Assembly: GCF_000349845.1 (NCBI RefSeq) | Contig: NC_020829.1 | Span: 5,339,001 to 5,403,000 of the forward strand | Direction of reading: 5' to 3' | Length of the DNA: 64,000 bases | DNA from: Pseudomonas sp. ATCC 13867 | GTDB taxonomy: Bacteria; Pseudomonadota; Gammaproteobacteria; Pseudomonadales; Pseudomonadaceae | Shown: in pieces, positions 17,106 through 25,696 of the stretch | How the letters are laid out: each line of letters opens with the position of its first letter | How positions within the stretch are numbered: position 1 is the first letter of the stretch | The notes under the pieces: generated by a model | What the model saw: only the letters and a program-made list of their open reading frames with translations | The model's database searches: none | Told to the model about the DNA's origin: nothing | Translations under genes and position numbers: made by a program

Positions 17106-17124
17106 GCCCGGCCTCGCGCCGGGC
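17106..17124 (+). promoter_or_regulatory. Intercistronic stem-loop between sbp and cysT
   Basis: GCCCGGC and GCCGGGC form a perfect 7-bp GC stem with a five-base loop eleven bases after the sbp stop. There is no T-tract, so it is more likely an mRNA-stabilising or partial-attenuation element giving excess binding protein than a full terminator. Confidence 0.5.
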
Positions 17125-17218
17125 AACACGATCCACGCAGGCGGCGCGCCGCTTGCGTGGAACGAAAAACCCTGGTCCCAAGACAAGGGCTAAACGCGTT
17201 CATGAGAAAGGACAGACG

Positions 17219-18037
17219 ATGTCACGACGCATCTCCCCGGTCATACCCGGCTTCGGGCTGACTCTGGGCTACACCCTGGTGTATCTCAGCCTGTTGGTGC
17301 TGATTCCGCTGGGGGCCATGTTCCTCAAGACCACCCAACTGAGCTGGGGCGAGTTCTGGACCATCATCACCGCGCCACGGGTGATCGCCGCGCTCAAGCT
17401 GAGCTTCGGCACGGCGCTGATCGCCGCCCTGATCAACGGCGTGATCGGCACCCTGCTGGCCTGGGTGCTGGTGCGCTACCGCTTCCCGGGACGGAAGATC
17501 ATCGACGCGATGATCGACCTGCCCTTCGCCCTGCCCACCGCCGTGGCCGGTATCGCCCTCACCGCGCTGTACGCGCCCAACGGCCTGGTCGGCCGCTTCG
17601 CCACCGAGATCGGCCTGAAGATCGCCTATACCCCGCTGGGCATCACCCTGGCGCTGACCTTCGTGGTCCTGCCCTTCGTGGTGCGCACGGTGCAGCCGGT
17701 ACTGGCGGACATCCCGCGTGAAGTCGAGGAAGCCGCCGCCTGCCTGGGCGCCAAGCCGCTGCAGGTGTTCCGCCACGTGCTGCTGCCGGCGCTGCTGCCG
17801 GCCTGGCTGACCGGTTTCGCCCTGGCTTTCGCCCGCGGCGTCGGCGAGTACGGCTCGGTGATCTTCATCGCCGGCAACATGCCGATGAAGACCGAGATCC
17901 TGCCGCTGCTGATCATGGTCAAGCTGGACCAGTACGACTACACCGGCGCCACCGCCATCGGCGTGCTGATGCTGGTCGTCGCCTTCGTCCTGCTGCTGCT
18001 GATCAACCTGCTGCAACGCCGCATCGAAACGCCTTGA
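17219..18037 (+). CDS. cysT: Sulfate ABC transporter permease CysT
   Basis: I choose the ATG at 17219 ([20 protein letters not shown]), preceded by GAAAGGA; this gives 272 aa, the length I recall for CysT (CysU) in pseudomonads, and a hydrophobic first helix. About six membrane helices are visible. The EAA loop [20 protein letters not shown], near residue 180, docks on the ATPase. With CysW it forms the channel of the sulfate/thiosulfate importer, driven by CysA. The 18037 stop is ten bases before cysW. Confidence 0.95.
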   Translation: MSRRISPVIPGFGLTLGYTLVYLSLLVLIPLGAMFLKTTQLSWGEFWTIITAPRVIAALKLSFGTALIAALINGVIGTLLAWVLVRYRFPGRKIIDAMIDLPFALPTAVAGIALTALYAPNGLVGRFATEIGLKIAYTPLGITLALTFVVLPFVVRTVQPVLADIPREVEEAAACLGAKPLQVFRHVLLPALLPAWLTGFALAFARGVGEYGSVIFIAGNMPMKTEILPLLIMVKLDQYDYTGATAIGVLMLVVAFVLLLLINLLQRRIETP

Positions 18038-18047
18038 GGAGCGCGCC

Positions 18048-18920
18048 ATGAGTACCGCAAGCCTTTCCGCCGCGGCCGCTGCCAACGCTGCTCGCCGGGG
18101 CAATGTCTGGGGCCGCCGGGCCCTGATCGGCCTGGCCTGGCTGGTCTTCACCCTATTCCTGCTGCTGCCGCTGTTCGTGGTACTGAGCGAGGCGCTGAAG
18201 CAGGGCTTCGGCACCTTCTTCGAGGCCATCCTGGAACCCGACGCGCTGTCCGCACTGAAGCTGACGCTGATCGCCGTGGGTATCTCGGTGCCGCTGAACC
18301 TGGTGTTCGGCGTCAGTGCCGCCTGGTGCGTGACCAAGTTCGAGTTCCCCGGCAAGAGCATCCTGGTGACCCTGATCGACCTGCCGTTCTCGGTCTCGCC
18401 GGTGATCGCCGGCCTGATCTACATACTGCTGTTCGGCGCCCAGGGCTACTTCGGGCAGTGGTTGAGCGACCACGACATCCAGATCGTCTTCGCCGTGCCC
18501 GGCATCGTCCTGGCCACCCTCTTCGTCACCTTCCCGTTCATCGCTCGCGAACTGATCCCGCTGATGCAGGAACAGGGCACCCAGGAGGAAGAGGCCGCAC
18601 GCCTGCTCGGCGCCAACGGCTGGCAGATGTTCTGGCACGTGACCCTGCCGAACATCAAATGGGGCCTGATCTACGGCGTGGTGCTGTGCACCGCGCGGGC
18701 GATGGGCGAGTTCGGCGCCGTGTCGGTGGTCTCCGGGCACATCCGCGGCGTCACCAACACCCTGCCGCTGCACGTCGAGATCCTCTACAACGAATACAAC
18801 CACGTCGCCGCTTTCAGCGTCGCCACCCTGTTGCTGCTGATGGCCCTGGTCATCCTGCTGCTCAAGCAGTGGAGCGAGTCGCGCCTGTCCCGTACGAAAG
18901 TCAAAGCTGACGAAGAGTGA
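18048..18920 (+). CDS. cysW: Sulfate ABC transporter permease CysW
   Basis: The 290-aa inner-membrane protein is the second permease subunit of the sulfate importer. After a short polar N-terminus ([14 protein letters not shown]) it shows about six membrane helices and the EAA motif [20 protein letters not shown] near residue 180 for contact with CysA. The [16 protein letters not shown] segment is typical of CysW/ModB-type permeases. A GAGGAG site precedes the ATG. It is ten bases from cysT and ten bases from cysA, so the three are one transcription unit. Confidence 0.95.
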   Translation: MSTASLSAAAAANAARRGNVWGRRALIGLAWLVFTLFLLLPLFVVLSEALKQGFGTFFEAILEPDALSALKLTLIAVGISVPLNLVFGVSAAWCVTKFEFPGKSILVTLIDLPFSVSPVIAGLIYILLFGAQGYFGQWLSDHDIQIVFAVPGIVLATLFVTFPFIARELIPLMQEQGTQEEEAARLLGANGWQMFWHVTLPNIKWGLIYGVVLCTARAMGEFGAVSVVSGHIRGVTNTLPLHVEILYNEYNHVAAFSVATLLLLMALVILLLKQWSESRLSRTKVKADEE

Positions 18921-18930
18921 GAGCCACGCC

Positions 18931-19920
18931 ATGAGCATCGAGATCCGTAACGTCAGCAAGAACTTCCACGCCTTCAAGGCGCTGAACGAGATCAACCTGG
19001 ACATCCACAGCGGCGAGCTGGTCGCCCTGCTCGGCCCGTCCGGCTGCGGCAAGACCACCCTGCTGCGCATCATTGCCGGCCTGGAAACCCCGGACGCCGG
19101 CAACATCGTGTTCCACGGCGAGGACGTCTCGCAGCACGACGTGCGCGATCGCAACGTCGGCTTCGTGTTCCAGCACTACGCGCTGTTCCGCCACATGACG
19201 GTGTTCGACAACGTCGCCTTCGGCCTGCGCATGAAGCCGAAGAAGGAACGTCCGAGCGAAGCGCGCATCGCCGAGAAGGTCCACGAGCTGCTCAACATGG
19301 TGCAGCTGGACTGGCTCGCCGACCGCTACCCGGAGCAGCTCTCCGGCGGCCAGCGCCAGCGTATCGCCCTGGCCCGCGCGCTGGCGGTGGAGCCGAAGAT
19401 CCTGCTGCTCGACGAACCCTTCGGCGCCCTCGACGCCAAGGTGCGCAAGGAGCTGCGCCGCTGGCTGGCGCGCCTGCACGAGGAGATCAACCTGACCAGT
19501 GTGTTCGTCACCCACGACCAGGAAGAAGCGATGGAAGTCGCCGACCGCATCGTCGTGATGAACAAGGGCGTGATCGAGCAAATCGGCTCGCCGGGCGAGG
19601 TCTACGAGAACCCGGCCAGCGACTTCGTCTACCACTTCCTCGGCGACTCCAACCGCCTGCACATCGGCGGTGACGAGCACGTGCTGTTCCGCCCGCACGA
19701 GATCTCGCTGTCGCGCTCCGAAGTGGCCGAGCACCGCGCCGCCGAAGTCCGCGACATCCGCCCGCTGGGCGCGATCACCCGGGTGACGCTCAAGGTCGAC
19801 GGCCAGGACGAGCTGATCGAGGCCGAAGTGGTGAAGGACCACGACAGCCTGACCGGTCTCGCGCGTGGCGAGACGCTGTACTTCAAGCCGAAGGCGTTCC
19901 AGCCGGTGGCGAATATCTGA
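18931..19920 (+). CDS. cysA: Sulfate/thiosulfate import ATPase CysA
   Basis: The 329-aa cytoplasmic ATPase has Walker [10 protein letters not shown] (35-43), Q-loop [12 protein letters not shown] signature LSGGQRQR, Walker [12 protein letters not shown] and H-loop [14 protein letters not shown]. The C-terminal domain ([13 protein letters not shown] and after, from about residue 245) is the TOBE-like regulatory part of CysA/MalK-type proteins. It powers sulfate uptake for cysteine synthesis. It is the last gene of the sulfate cluster; a REP pair follows within 35 bases and may act as 3' end structure. Confidence 0.96.
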   Translation: MSIEIRNVSKNFHAFKALNEINLDIHSGELVALLGPSGCGKTTLLRIIAGLETPDAGNIVFHGEDVSQHDVRDRNVGFVFQHYALFRHMTVFDNVAFGLRMKPKKERPSEARIAEKVHELLNMVQLDWLADRYPEQLSGGQRQRIALARALAVEPKILLLDEPFGALDAKVRKELRRWLARLHEEINLTSVFVTHDQEEAMEVADRIVVMNKGVIEQIGSPGEVYENPASDFVYHFLGDSNRLHIGGDEHVLFRPHEISLSRSEVAEHRAAEVRDIRPLGAITRVTLKVDGQDELIEAEVVKDHDSLTGLARGETLYFKPKAFQPVANI

Positions 19921-19953
19921 TCAGCGACCCGCGCCGGGGCAACGGCGCTTTTC

Positions 19954-20019
19954 GTAGGCGAGCTTGCTCGCGAACCCGGCCCCGCAGCGGGGTTTGTTCG
20001 CGAGCAAGCTCGCTCCTAC
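19954..20019. repeat. REP pair (REPIN-like), inverted
   Basis: Two inverted copies of the pseudomonad REP flank a short spacer: a shortened GTAGG-CGAGCTTGCTCGCGAA copy at 19954-19975 and the full-length reverse copy at 19996-20019. The stop codon TAG of the TetR gene is the TAG inside GTAGGAGC of the second copy. Confidence 0.9.
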
Positions 20020-20597
20020 AGGGTTGAGTCCTGCGACGCCTCATCCAGGTGCCGCAACAGGAAGTCCCGGCTCGAGTCGATGATCGCCTTCTGCGTCTTC
20101 TCGCTGGCGACCATCCGCGCCACCACCAGCGCGCCGACGCACTGCGCCAGCAGCGCCCAGGCGTCTTCCGGCGAACCCAGCGCCTCGGCCCAGGCCTGCT
20201 GCAATTCCACCAGCGCATCCTCGGCGCTCTGCCGCACCGATTCATCCGCCCGGGCAATCTCCGCCCCCAGGGCAGGAATCGCGCAACCGGCGCCGGCGTC
20301 CTGCAAGTGGGCGACACTCAGGTAGCGCTTGAGCCCACGCTCCAGGCGTGCGCGATCGAGCACCTTGCCCTTGGCCGCCAGCCGCTCGACGCTCTGCCGC
20401 AACTCGCGCTCGACGATGGCGGCGAACAGCTCATCCTTCGAACCGAAGTGGTTGTAGAACGCCCCGCCGGACAACCCCACCGCCTTCATCAGCCCATCCA
20501 CGCCAGTGCTAGCGAAGCCACCCTGCTTGGCGAGCGCACCGCTGCTGTCGAGCAGGCGCTGGCGGGTTTCTTCCTTGTGAGTGGCTGAGTAGCGCAT
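20016..20597 (-). CDS. TetR/AcrR family transcriptional regulator
   Basis: The 193-aa protein has an N-terminal TetR helix-turn-helix (about 8-55: TRQRLLDSSGALAKQGGFAS, VDGLMKAVGLSGGAFYNHF, SKDELFAAIVERE) and a C-terminal helical ligand-binding domain. It is divergent from the SDR gene 91 bases away, and that gap contains two operator-like direct repeats, so it probably represses the SDR/isomerase pair and itself. The C-terminal tail ends in a REP element that provides its TAG stop, so the last residues may differ from those of relatives. Ligand unknown. Confidence 0.9.
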   Translation of the reverse strand: MRYSATHKEETRQRLLDSSGALAKQGGFASTGVDGLMKAVGLSGGAFYNHFGSKDELFAAIVERELRQSVERLAAKGKVLDRARLERGLKRYLSVAHLQDAGAGCAIPALGAEIARADESVRQSAEDALVELQQAWAEALGSPEDAWALLAQCVGALVVARMVASEKTQKAIIDSSRDFLLRHLDEASQDSTL

Positions 20598-20643
20598 CAG
20601 GGCGACTCCGGGAAACGGTTGACGATACGACGAAGATTAACAT

Positions 20644-20672
20644 AACGTTCGTTTACCTAACGACCGTTTACC
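20644..20672. promoter_or_regulatory. Candidate TetR operator (tandem AACGNNCGTT sites)
   Basis: Two 14-base repeats, AACGTTCGTTTACC and AACGACCGTTTACC, are separated by a single T. Each begins with the palindrome AACGNNCGTT. They lie between the divergent TetR and SDR genes, just before the AGAGGA site of the SDR gene. Confidence 0.6.
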
Positions 20673-20688
20673 AAAGAGGAAAACGAGG

Positions 20689-21420
20689 ATGTCGCAGAAC
20701 AAGAAAGTCGTACTGGTGATCGGCGCCGGCGACGCCACCGGCGGCGCCATCGCCCGCCGCTTCGCCCGCGAAGGCTATGTCGCCTGCGTCACCCGGCGTT
20801 CGGCCGACAAGCTGCAGCCGCTGGTGGATGCGATCCGCGCCGAAGGCGGCGAGGCCCACGGTTTCGCCTCCGACGCGCGCAAGGAAGAGGCGGTGATCGA
20901 ACTGGTGGAAACCATCGAGCGCGACATCGGCCCCATCGAAGCCTTCGTCTTCAACATCGGCGCCAACGTGCCGTGCAGCATCCTCGAAGAGACTGCGCGC
21001 AAGTACTTCAAGATCTGGGAAATGGCCTGTTTCTCCGGCTTCCTCACCGGCCGCGAAGTGGCCAGGCGCATGGTCAAGCGCCAGCGCGGCACGCTCCTCT
21101 TCACCGGCGCCACCGCCGGCCTGCGCGGCGCCTCGGGCTTCGCCGCCTTCGCCGGGGCCAAGCACGGCATCCGCGCCCTGGCCCAGAGCATGGCCCGCGA
21201 GCTGGGGCCGATGGGCCTGCACGTCGCCCACGTGGTGGTCGACGGCGCCATCGATACCGAATTCATCCGCGAGACCTTCCCCGAGCGCTACAAGCTCAAG
21301 GACCAGGACGGCATCCTCGACCCCGAGCACATCGCCGACAGCTACTGGTACCTGCACAGCCAGCCGCGCGATGCCTGGACCTTCGAGCTGGACCTGCGCC
21401 CGTGGATCGAGCGCTGGTGA
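20689..21420 (+). CDS. Short-chain dehydrogenase/reductase family protein with altered active site
   Basis: The 243-aa protein has an SDR Rossmann fold: the cofactor loop reads GAGDATGGAIARRF (12-25) and NIGANVP (89-95) replaces NNAG. The catalytic Tyr-x3-Lys is changed to Phe154-AGA-Lys158, and the serine region reads TGAT instead of SSxxG. The C-terminal ARELGPMGLHVAHVVVDGAI is otherwise typical. Relatives with this pattern occur in several proteobacteria; activity as a normal dehydrogenase is doubtful. It follows tandem operator sites for the divergent TetR regulator and is 35 bases upstream of a 2-hydroxychromene-2-carboxylate-isomerase-like gene, suggesting a shared detoxification or aromatic-turnover role. 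Confidence 0.85.
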   Translation: MSQNKKVVLVIGAGDATGGAIARRFAREGYVACVTRRSADKLQPLVDAIRAEGGEAHGFASDARKEEAVIELVETIERDIGPIEAFVFNIGANVPCSILEETARKYFKIWEMACFSGFLTGREVARRMVKRQRGTLLFTGATAGLRGASGFAAFAGAKHGIRALAQSMARELGPMGLHVAHVVVDGAIDTEFIRETFPERYKLKDQDGILDPEHIADSYWYLHSQPRDAWTFELDLRPWIERW

Positions 21421-21455
21421 TCCGCCCATAACGACAACCAGAAAGAGAGCCACTC

Positions 21456-22046
21456 ATGAGCAAGAGCGTCGAGTTCTACTTCGATTTCGGCAGCCCGACT
21501 TCCTACCTCGCCTATACCCAGTTGCCGGCGATCTGCGCCGAAGCCGGCGCCGAGCTGGTCTATCGCCCCGTGCTGCTGGGCGGTGTGTTCCAGGCCACCG
21601 GCAATACCTCGCCCATCGCCGTCCCGGCCAAGGGCCGCTACACGATGATCGACATGCTGCGCTTCGCCCGCCGCTACGGCGTGCCGCTGAAGATGAACCC
21701 GCATTTCCCGATCAACACCCTCACCCTGATGCGCGCCGCCACCGGCGTGCAGCTGCGCCAACCGGAACGTTTCGAGGCACTGCTGGCCTGCGTGTTCAAG
21801 GGTATGTGGGTGGACGCGCTGAACCTGGGCGACCCGGCGGTGCTCGGCCCGTTGCTGGCCGAGGCGGGCTTCGATCCGCAGGCGCTGCTGGCGCTGACCG
21901 CCGAGCAGGAGGTGAAGGATGCACTGAAGGCCAACACCGAGGTGGCGATCAAGCGCGGGATGTTTGGCGCGCCGACGATGTTCGTCGGCGGCGAGATGTT
22001 CTTTGGCCAGGACCGTCTCGATTTCGTCCGCGAGGCGTTGGCGTAA
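21456..22046 (+). CDS. 2-hydroxychromene-2-carboxylate isomerase family protein (DsbA/GST-kappa fold)
   Basis: The 196-aa protein starts KSVEFYFDFGSPTSYLAY, the signature of HCCA isomerase/GST-kappa proteins, with Ser in place of a redox CxxC. It continues with YRPVLLGGVFQATGN and ends with GMFGAPTMFVGGEMFFGQDRLDFV, the cis-Pro region of the thioredoxin fold. Family members use glutathione to isomerise the naphthalene-pathway intermediate, but most chromosomal copies have no proven substrate. Here it follows the SDR gene after 35 bases with a GAGAG site, so both are probably induced together by loss of TetR repression. Confidence 0.88.
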   Translation: MSKSVEFYFDFGSPTSYLAYTQLPAICAEAGAELVYRPVLLGGVFQATGNTSPIAVPAKGRYTMIDMLRFARRYGVPLKMNPHFPINTLTLMRAATGVQLRQPERFEALLACVFKGMWVDALNLGDPAVLGPLLAEAGFDPQALLALTAEQEVKDALKANTEVAIKRGMFGAPTMFVGGEMFFGQDRLDFVREALA

Positions 22047-22068
22047 AGCGCTTCTCCTTGAAGCGGTT

Positions 22069-22150
22069 GGCGAGCAAGCTCGCTCCTACAGGTCGGCGCC
22101 GATGCGCTCTTCGTAGGAGCGAGGGGGACGCCTAGTTCTTGCTCGCGAAC
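22069..22150. repeat. REP pair with an interrupted second copy
   Basis: A reverse copy (CGAGCAAGCTCGCTCCTAC, 22070-22088) faces a forward copy at 22113-22150. In the forward copy the sequence GTAGGAGCGAG and the remainder CTTGCTCGCGAAC are separated by 14 extra bases (GGGGACGCCTAGTT). The element ends right at the stop of the small membrane-protein gene. Confidence 0.8.
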
Positions 22151-22151
22151 A

Positions 22152-22553
22152 TCACAGCGCAAGGACCGCCGACCGGCGCAGCCCGAAGAACTCCAGCTCG
22201 GCCAGCAGCAGGACCACCAGCGCCTGGCCGATGACGAAGGCGTAGCCCAGGGCGGTCGGCTGCACGTAGCCGGTCACCAGCAGGGCGACGCTTTCCACTA
22301 CCCAGAGTGCGTTCAGGGCGATCACCGCCCAGACGCCAGTGCGCGACAGAATGCTCTGGTTGCTCATCCAGTAGAGCACCAGCGCCAGCGGCAGGAGCAC
22401 GATACCGGCCACCAGCAGCAGGACGAACGGCAGGCCGAGCAATTGGCCCAGCGGTTGCGCGGCCAGCGCCATCAGCAACCCCACCGCGCCGCCGGCAAGG
22501 GCGTCCAGTTGCAGGGCACGGCGAAGCAGCGGGGACGGTTGCAGCAGAGTCAT
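22152..22553 (-). CDS. Small four-helix membrane protein
   Basis: I use the ATG at 22553 (MTLLQPSPLLRRALQLDALA), which has GGGAGA eight bases upstream; the reading frame is open further upstream but lacks a good site. The 133-aa protein has four hydrophobic segments, about residues 17-38, 45-66, 76-97 and 104-125, and a short basic C-terminus. I do not recognise a named family. It is divergent from an XRE-type regulator, with a perfect 17-base palindrome between them, so it is probably a target of that regulator. Function unknown; it could be a small permease-like or stress protein. Confidence 0.75.
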   Translation of the reverse strand: MTLLQPSPLLRRALQLDALAGGAVGLLMALAAQPLGQLLGLPFVLLLVAGIVLLPLALVLYWMSNQSILSRTGVWAVIALNALWVVESVALLVTGYVQPTALGYAFVIGQALVVLLLAELEFFGLRRSAVLAL

Positions 22554-22629
22554 GGCGAAATCTCCCTCAACGATCGCCACCGGTTGGCGGCGTGTGACTG
22601 CAGAATCCGCCCGAGCCGTACGCACGTCG

Positions 22630-22646
22630 ATTACCTGCCAGGTAAT
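22630..22646. promoter_or_regulatory. Perfect palindromic operator between divergent genes
   Basis: ATTACCTGCCAGGTAAT consists of two exact 8-base arms around one central C. It lies 77 bases from the membrane-protein start and 37 bases from the regulator start, the position expected for an operator of the adjacent XRE-family regulator. Confidence 0.7.
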
Positions 22647-22682
22647 GGCCGCAACGCGGCCCGGGGTCTATCGTTCGATGCC

Positions 22683-23486
22683 ATGACCAGTCCAGCCATG
22701 AATAATCCAGCCCAACCGGTCGGCGCCCTGCTCCGCCAATGGCGCCAGCGCCGCCGGCTCAGCCAGCTCGATCTCGCCTGCGACGCGGAGATCTCCACGC
22801 GCCACCTGAGCTTCGTCGAAACCGGCCGCGCCCTGCCCAGCCGCGAGATGCTCCTGCATCTGGCCGAACAGCTGGACATCCCCCTGCGCGAACGCAACCG
22901 CCTGCTCAGCGCCGCCGGCTACGCCCCGGTGTATTCGGAGAGGGGCCTGGACGACCCGGCGCTGACCGTGGCCCGGCAGGCCATCGACCAGTTGCTCAAG
23001 GCCCACGAACCGAACCCGGCGATGGTGGTGGACCGCCACTGGAACCTGCTGGCCTCCAACCGCACGGTGGATATCTTCCTGATCGGCGTCGCCCCGGAGC
23101 TGCTGCAGCCGCCGATCAACGTGCTGCGCATGAGCCTGCATCCCAAGGGACTGGCGCCGCGCATCCTCAATCTGGGGGCGTGGAAGGCGCATGTGCTGGA
23201 GCGCCTGCAGCGCGACTTCGAGGCCAGCGGCGATCCCGCGCTGGCGGCGCTGCGCGACGAAGTGGCGGCCTATCCGGCGCCGCCCTACGACGAGGCGGCC
23301 AATGGCGACATGGTGCTGATCCCGGTGCAGCTGCAGACGGAGCTGGGCGTCTGCAGCCTGATCGGCACCATCACGGTGTTCGGCACACCGGTGGACGTGA
23401 CGCTGTCGGAACTGGCGCTGGAAACCTTCTTCCCCGCCGACCCCGACAGCGCACGAATCCTGCGCCAGCTCAGCGGCGCGGACTGA
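22683..23486 (+). CDS. XRE-family regulator with MmyB-like ligand-binding domain
   Basis: Start taken at ATG 22683 (MTSPAMNNPAQPVGALLRQW), just after the intergenic palindrome; ATG 22698 is an alternative. The 267-aa protein has an N-terminal helix-turn-helix (about 14-70: LRQWRQRRRLSQLDLACDAE, STRHLSFVETGRALPSREML) and a C-terminal MmyB-type PAS-like domain (MVVDRHWNLLASNRTVDIFL, NVLRMSLHPKGLAPRILNLG) that in relatives binds fatty acids or other small molecules. It is divergent from a four-helix membrane protein and probably controls it and itself. The 3' end is six bases from the convergent Mpo1-like gene. Confidence 0.9.
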   Translation: MTSPAMNNPAQPVGALLRQWRQRRRLSQLDLACDAEISTRHLSFVETGRALPSREMLLHLAEQLDIPLRERNRLLSAAGYAPVYSERGLDDPALTVARQAIDQLLKAHEPNPAMVVDRHWNLLASNRTVDIFLIGVAPELLQPPINVLRMSLHPKGLAPRILNLGAWKAHVLERLQRDFEASGDPALAALRDEVAAYPAPPYDEAANGDMVLIPVQLQTELGVCSLIGTITVFGTPVDVTLSELALETFFPADPDSARILRQLSGAD

Positions 23487-23492
23487 AAGGAA

Positions 23493-24017
23493 TCAGGCGG
23501 TCGCCTTCTTCTCGCGGATGCAGGTCGGGCCGGCGCGCTCTTCCACGGCGTGGCGCACGTCATCGCGCATTCCCAGCAGGAAAGCGGCCTCGGCGGCGAC
23601 GAACAGCGGGCCGACGATCAGCCCGGTGAGGTCATCGACGAACGCCGGCTTGCGCCCCTCGTACCAGTGGCCGACGAACTGGATGATCCAGCCCACCACG
23701 AACAGGCCGATCCCCCAGGCGAGCCAGTAGGCGGTGGAACCGGCGGCCAGTGCCGCGCCCGCCCAGAGCGACAGCCCCAGCAACGCGGCCATCAGCACGC
23801 CGAAGCGCAGGTCCAGGCGCAGGTAGAACATCACCGAGGCCAGCGCCAGCAGCGTGGCGGGCGCCAGGATCAGGCCGGCCAGTTCGACGCCGGGGCGCGA
23901 CAACAGGGTGGCGATGGACAGGACGATCATCGGGATACCGATGAAATGGCTGACGATGTTCCGCCGGTCACGGTGGTAGGCGGCATATTGGGCAAGATGA
24001 TCGACGAGCGTTTTCAT
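23493..24017 (-). CDS. Mpo1-like (DUF962/YGL010w) membrane protein
   Basis: Start placed at ATG 24017 (MKTLVDHLAQYAAYHRDRRN), behind GGGAGAACAACA. The 174-aa protein shows the DUF962 pattern: NIVSHFIGIPM near residue 20, four to five membrane helices and QFVGHWYEGRKPAF near residue 120. In yeast Mpo1 is an iron-dependent dioxygenase in 2-hydroxy fatty acid (phytosphingosine) breakdown; conserved His residues here fit metal binding. The bacterial substrate is not known. It converges with the XRE gene and diverges from the Crp/Fnr gene. Confidence 0.85.
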   Translation of the reverse strand: MKTLVDHLAQYAAYHRDRRNIVSHFIGIPMIVLSIATLLSRPGVELAGLILAPATLLALASVMFYLRLDLRFGVLMAALLGLSLWAGAALAAGSTAYWLAWGIGLFVVGWIIQFVGHWYEGRKPAFVDDLTGLIVGPLFVAAEAAFLLGMRDDVRHAVEERAGPTCIREKKATA

Positions 24018-24091
24018 TGTTGTTCTCCCGCAAGGTGCTGGCATGATGGCGTCGTACGCCTTCCCACTCTGTCAGCTAGCCGACATTGCCC

Positions 24092-24781
24092 ATGACCGAC
24101 GCCAAGTCCTACCTGCCCCGCCTCAATGAGGGCCGCTGGTTCCAGGCGCTGCCCGCAGGCCTGCGCCAGGCCCTGTGCGACGCCGCCACGGTGCGCCGCC
24201 TGCCGGCCGGGCAGCGGCTGTTCGCCCGTGGCGATGCGCCCTGCGGCCTGTATTGCGTGGTGGACGGCGCGATGCGGATCAGCGTGGTCGGCGAGACCGG
24301 CAAGGAAGCGCTGCTGGCGCTGGTGGAGTCACCCAACTGGTTCGGCGAGATCTGCCTGTTCGACGGCCAGCCGCGCACCCACGACGCCTGCGCCGAAGGC
24401 GCCACGACCCTGCTGCAGGTGCCCCTGGCGCCACTGCAAGCGCTGCTGGCGAAACACCCGGAGTACTGGCGCGACTTCGCCCTGCTGATGAGCCACAAGC
24501 TGCGTATCACCTTCGCCGTGCTGGAGGAGCTGTCGCTGCTGCCGGCCGCGCCGCGCCTGGCCCGGCGCCTGCTGATGATCGCCGAGGGCTACGGCGAGTC
24601 GGCCACCTGCAAGCGCGAGCTGCACCTGCCGCAGGAGCAGTTGGCGGCCATGCTGTCGCTGTCACGGCAGACCACCAACCAGATCCTCAGGGACCTGGAA
24701 ACCCAGGGCATCCTGCGCCTGAGCTACGGCGGGATCGAGATCCTCGACCGCGAGCGCTTGCGCCACGCCGCGCATGCCTAG
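24092..24781 (+). CDS. Crp/Fnr family transcriptional regulator
   Basis: I prefer ATG 24092 (MTDAKSYLPRLNEGRWFQAL) over an in-frame TTG six bases earlier. The 229-aa protein has a cyclic-nucleotide-binding-type beta-roll (about 20-140; RLFARGDAPCGLYCVVDGAM, WFGEICLFDGQPRTHDA) and a C-terminal winged helix (LPQEQLAAMLSLSRQTTNQI, about 170-215). The canonical cAMP-contacting pattern is only partly kept and there is no N-terminal cysteine cluster for an FNR-type Fe-S centre. The effector is therefore uncertain. It is divergent from the Mpo1-like gene; a target cannot be inferred. Confidence 0.88.
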   Translation: MTDAKSYLPRLNEGRWFQALPAGLRQALCDAATVRRLPAGQRLFARGDAPCGLYCVVDGAMRISVVGETGKEALLALVESPNWFGEICLFDGQPRTHDACAEGATTLLQVPLAPLQALLAKHPEYWRDFALLMSHKLRITFAVLEELSLLPAAPRLARRLLMIAEGYGESATCKRELHLPQEQLAAMLSLSRQTTNQILRDLETQGILRLSYGGIEILDRERLRHAAHA

Positions 24782-24924
24782 GCATTCGACCTGAAGAATC
24801 CCCCTTTGGGAGGGTTGCAGCGACGGCGTTCGGCGCTAGCCTAGGAGTAGCCGCGACGCTGCTACCCGAACCCCTGCACCCGGCGCCTGGCGCGGCACAC
24901 AATAACAATAAGGAAACTCCCGCC

Positions 24925-25692
24925 ATGCTCCGAAAGCTCGATGTGCTTCGCGGTATCCTGCTGTGCTGTTTCGGACTTCTCGCCCTCTCCGCCCACGCCA
25001 ACCTGCCCAGCGACGAACTGCAGGTGCAGACCCTGCAGGTCTATACCTGCCGCTCGATCAACAGCCTGCTGTTGCTGCGCGGCGAAGGGTTCCAGGAAAA
25101 CCACGCGGCCAAGCTGGAAAAGGACCTGGCCACGCTGGACCAGGCGATCAGGATCTACCCCAGGTCCGACGAGGCGCTGAAGAAGGCCCACGCCAACTTC
25201 GTTACCCAAATACGCAATGGCGTTTCCTATGGCCCCAAGGAAGAGAATCTGCCCTGGCGCTACAACCAGGACCTCAGCCGCGCCCTGCGTGAACTGCTGA
25301 CCCAGATCGAACGCTTCGTTCCGACCAGCGCCGACGCCAGCCAGGTTCCGCTGTGGGAGCTCCCGGTACGGGTCGAGTTCCTCGCCACCCAGTACCTGGG
25401 CCGCGCCTACCTGAGCGGCCTGGAGCTGGCGCGCGAGCAGCCCCAGGCCTACCTGGGGCAGGACGAGAGCGTGCTGGTGCCGCTGCTGTCGCAGCGCATC
25501 GCGCAACTGCCGGACAACGACGCGACCCGCAAACTGCGCACCCGCTGGGAGTACCTGAGCACGGCGCTGCAGGACATGAACAGCAAGAGCAACGCGGTGG
25601 TCAGCGCCTCGGGCCGGCCCTGGGCGCCGATCATCGTCGAGCGCAACGCTCGGGCGGTGTCCGGCCAGTTGATGCAGCTCAGCCAGCAGTAA
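24925..25692 (+). CDS. Exported protein of unknown function
   Basis: The 255-aa protein starts at an ATG with AAGGAA upstream and has a signal peptide (VLRGILLCCFGLLALSAHA, cleavage after AHA near residue 26). The mature part is mostly helical: a heptad-like region (GFQENHAAKLEKDLATLDQA) and a C-terminal segment with LRTRWEYLSTALQDMNSKSN. It also has two Cys in or near the signal peptide and one at about residue 42. I do not recognise the family. It is convergent with ppk2, four bases apart, and 143 bases after the Crp/Fnr-like gene. Probably periplasmic. Confidence 0.8.
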   Translation: MLRKLDVLRGILLCCFGLLALSAHANLPSDELQVQTLQVYTCRSINSLLLLRGEGFQENHAAKLEKDLATLDQAIRIYPRSDEALKKAHANFVTQIRNGVSYGPKEENLPWRYNQDLSRALRELLTQIERFVPTSADASQVPLWELPVRVEFLATQYLGRAYLSGLELAREQPQAYLGQDESVLVPLLSQRIAQLPDNDATRKLRTRWEYLSTALQDMNSKSNAVVSASGRPWAPIIVERNARAVSGQLMQLSQQ

Positions 25693-25696
25693 GGGC

